This document shows positions 62,079 to 64,000 of a DNA stretch of 64,000 nt, piece after piece (within the stretch, counting starts at the first letter, position 1; each line of letters begins with the position of its first letter). The notes below the pieces were generated by a model that had not been told where the DNA came from, did not search any database, and saw only the letters and a program-made list of their open reading frames with translations. A program made the position numbers and the translations under genes. Source of the DNA: Neisseriaceae bacterium (lineage in GTDB: Bacteria; Pseudomonadota; Gammaproteobacteria; Burkholderiales; Neisseriaceae); NCBI GenBank assembly GCA_017991555.1, contig JAGOQM010000005.1:8229-72228 (forward strand), given 5' to 3'.

Positions 62079-64000
62079 TTATTTTTCAGCGTAACCATGT
62101 TTTCTTGCTCCTATACGATTGTTTTTCGAATCGAAACGATAAATACGGCCAGTTTCATTCAGACGTGCGACTAAGTTTAATGAGTCATGAGCAGAGTATT
62201 CGAACTCATTGATTAGGGTACTAAATAAATGATAAAACTCATTTCTCATGTCAGTGGCAAAAATTCCAGTATCGTCGGAACCTAAACTAACTAATACTTT
62301 TTCATCACCTTGAATTGTACACTGGGGAATTTGTAACCATCGGAAGACATGATGTTCTTTTATAGAGTGGTAGTGGCTTATTCTCACATTACTAGTCGGA
62401 AGAGTTTCTAATATAATTTGTTTTTTTGCGACTAAGGATAATACATATTGTTGAGAACTAGTGATAGTTTCAAGGGGAATGTCAGTGATGCTGTATTCCT
62501 TTTTTTCAAAGTCGTATTGTTTAATAACATCAGGGTCAAACCATCGTAGCATTAGTAAGCTTAATACTTCTGGATAATTGTCTTTTAACTTGTTTAAATC
62601 ATCTAAATAGAAGTAAGCTTCTTTATTATAATTCCCATGCATGAAGTCTTTTACTACTAGGGGACATAAGAAACGGAAGTGATAGAATTGTTGTAACACA
62701 GTTAAATTAATATGTGCTGTAGTTTGGTTATTTGTTGAGTGTAGCTGCGCTTCACTACCAATAATCTTTTTACCAAAGATCCGTTGTGCTGTTTTATCAA
62801 TTTCATGTTCTAAACGGGCATCCGACATATGTATGTCAACCCCATCTAGCATAATACTCCTTAGGAATAGTAAGTTTTCTAGCCATTGTCCTTGTGGCAA
62901 GAATACGGTATCGGCGACACGCTTTTTCCAAAGATATGGATTAATACCGATTGCTGTTGCATGACCAATACGATCACCAGCATTAAACTTTAAAAAGGTA
63001 ATTGTTTCATGAATAGCTCGAATACCATTTAAGATATACTCAAAATCCTCGCCAACATGATAGGTAAAATGAGTCATTCCATTTCTACGAAAATGTGCAA
63101 ATAAAGGTGCAAAGACTTCTGGTGGAGTCTCTAGTTCGTTGGCTGCGGCATCAATTCCAGTGATAATATTTTTAAGATTAGGATTGTAAGACAAAAGATC
63201 TAGAAGTACATTTCCGCTTTGAGCTAGCTCTTCTCGTAAGCATTTAAAATGGAAGTCTTCAGGTATGTTTTTATGTTTCAGCTGCCAAGGTTTTTTAATA
63301 AAATGAGGTATGAGCCGGAAAGCAGGCCTATTAATTCTCATGACCTCTAGTGCTAATTCATTTAAGTCTTTACAGTCCAATGATGGGGTTGCCCCATTTG
63401 CATAAATTAGAAACCCCTTTAGCATGGAATGGATTAGATTATAATTTTTGAGGCTATCTTTTTTAGGCGCGAATCTTCCTTCTAAGGTCGAGAGATCGGG
63501 CCTTCCATAAATATTAGGGCCATGTAGCTGATGAAATCTAGCGTCATAGCGCTGTTCAAAGTGTTCTCGAGTGCCAATATCAGCCAATTTTTGAAACTGA
63601 TTAAAGCCAAACTGATCATCTCGTTGAACCAATAAGCGTTGAAAGCAATTTAAACATAAAATATATAATAAATAAGCAGTATCTAAAATGGGATTGTAAC
63701 CCCCATTTTCTAAGGTTTCTATAATGTCGATGTGTAAGCGGACTTCATGTAAGTGTGCTTGATATTTATTATCACCAAAATAAAGTTTTTCATAAGAAAA
63801 GCTGTTACTAAAGTCAGCATAAATAATATTGTTCTTTAAAAGAGAACATATTGCTTCTTCTATTGTATGTTGTTTCGTTTCATTATCATCTTCTACGTGT
63901 AGAACTGTTAGAAAGTATTCTCGTAAATAGCGGGCTAAAATGAGTAAGTTTTTATATTTTGTGGGTGAGTTTAATGTGGGGGTGGCGGCATAAAATAAAT
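62079..64000 (-). CDS. rdrB: RADAR-type adenosine deaminase RdrB, 5' end outside window
   Basis: The frame is open from 64000 to the stop at 62079, about 640 residues, with no start codon that must be used; a TTG at 63632 would give 517. It is therefore cut at the right edge. Deaminase-fold motifs are in order: THFTYHVGEDFEYI (zinc His and catalytic Glu of HxGE, near 63050), GDRIGHATAIG (family RIGHG), ILETLPTSNVRIS and VSLGSDDTGIFATD (the catalytic Asp-Asp). The N-terminal HxH zinc pair should be outside. Upstream in-window parts read NGGYNPILDTAYLLYILCLN and FAPKKDSLKNYNLIHSML. The size, far above ordinary adenosine deaminase (about 340), and the position beside sspE fit RdrB, which deaminates adenosine or ATP on phage infection. 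The protein is AT-rich. Ordinary ADA relatives or another large deaminase remain possible. Confidence 0.72.
   Translation of the reverse strand, partial: LFYAATPTLNSPTKYKNLLILARYLREYFLTVLHVEDDNETKQHTIEEAICSLLKNNIIYADFSNSFSYEKLYFGDNKYQAHLHEVRLHIDIIETLENGGYNPILDTAYLLYILCLNCFQRLLVQRDDQFGFNQFQKLADIGTREHFEQRYDARFHQLHGPNIYGRPDLSTLEGRFAPKKDSLKNYNLIHSMLKGFLIYANGATPSLDCKDLNELALEVMRINRPAFRLIPHFIKKPWQLKHKNIPEDFHFKCLREELAQSGNVLLDLLSYNPNLKNIITGIDAAANELETPPEVFAPLFAHFRRNGMTHFTYHVGEDFEYILNGIRAIHETITFLKFNAGDRIGHATAIGINPYLWKKRVADTVFLPQGQWLENLLFLRSIMLDGVDIHMSDARLEHEIDKTAQRIFGKKIIGSEAQLHSTNNQTTAHINLTVLQQFYHFRFLCPLVVKDFMHGNYNKEAYFYLDDLNKLKDNYPEVLSLLMLRWFDPDVIKQYDFEKKEYSITDIPLETITSSQQYVLSLVAKKQIILETLPTSNVRISHYHSIKEHHVFRWLQIPQCTIQGDEKVLVSLGSDDTGIFATDMRNEFYHLFSTLINEFEYSAHDSLNLVARLNETGRIYRFDSKNNRIGARKHGYAEK

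Overview
The window is 64 kb of chromosome from a Gram-negative proteobacterium. It has a complete two-membrane envelope toolkit: group 2-type capsule export, an autotransporter, a type I secretion system with a TolC-like channel, an OmpA-like lipoprotein and Fur-box-like sites. The mixture of genes fits a betaproteobacterium (Neisseriales or Burkholderiales) best, but no rRNA or DNA-uptake-sequence signal is present to fix this, so the assignment is an inference. No tRNA, rRNA or CRISPR array was seen.

Region 1 (1-15.2 kb) is a capsule locus on the + strand: kpsE (cut by the left edge), kpsD, wecB and wecC for a ManNAc/ManNAcA precursor, an AT-rich serotype-specific block, then kpsC and kpsS, which build the Kdo linker. 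The block holds a CgeB-like/GT2 fusion glycosyltransferase, two serine-hydrolase-like proteins of unknown role, a NodB-type deacetylase and a second CgeB-like transferase. Base composition changes inside the 3' end of wecC and inside the 5' end of the last glycosyltransferase, as expected if the block was exchanged by recombination in the conserved flanks.

Region 2 (15.2-31.5 kb) is mostly single genes: a 14-TM efflux pump under a near-perfect Fur box, an AIDA-like autotransporter, csaA with a kinase and a DJ-1/PfpI protein, a Bcr/CflA pump with its TetR regulator and a palindromic operator, a TonB-C-like protein, an ornithine cyclodeaminase/MHS transporter pair, an S24-type repressor and a proline iminopeptidase-like hydrolase. 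A 750-base gene-free stretch holds a compound inverted repeat.

Region 3 (31.5-43.3 kb) is an adhesion module: an OmpA-like lipoprotein, a 1931-residue adhesin with twelve near-identical Ig-like repeats and a VWA domain, and its type I exporter (TolC-like, ABC transporter with an inactive C39-like domain, HlyD-like adaptor).

Region 4 (43.5-50.3 kb) holds a YedI/DUF808 protein, a DUF2931-like protein, and a four-gene minus-strand catabolic operon (carboxylate carrier, TIM-barrel hydrolase, MHS transporter, amidohydrolase).

Region 5 (50.3-64 kb) is a defence island: two phage-type regulators, a complete single-strand phosphorothioation system (sspA divergent from sspBCD, with the effector sspE convergent), a decayed IS3-family element with recognisable ends, and at the right edge a large adenosine-deaminase-like protein that is probably RdrB of a RADAR system. 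Its reading frame runs off the window, so its partner rdrA would be expected just outside.
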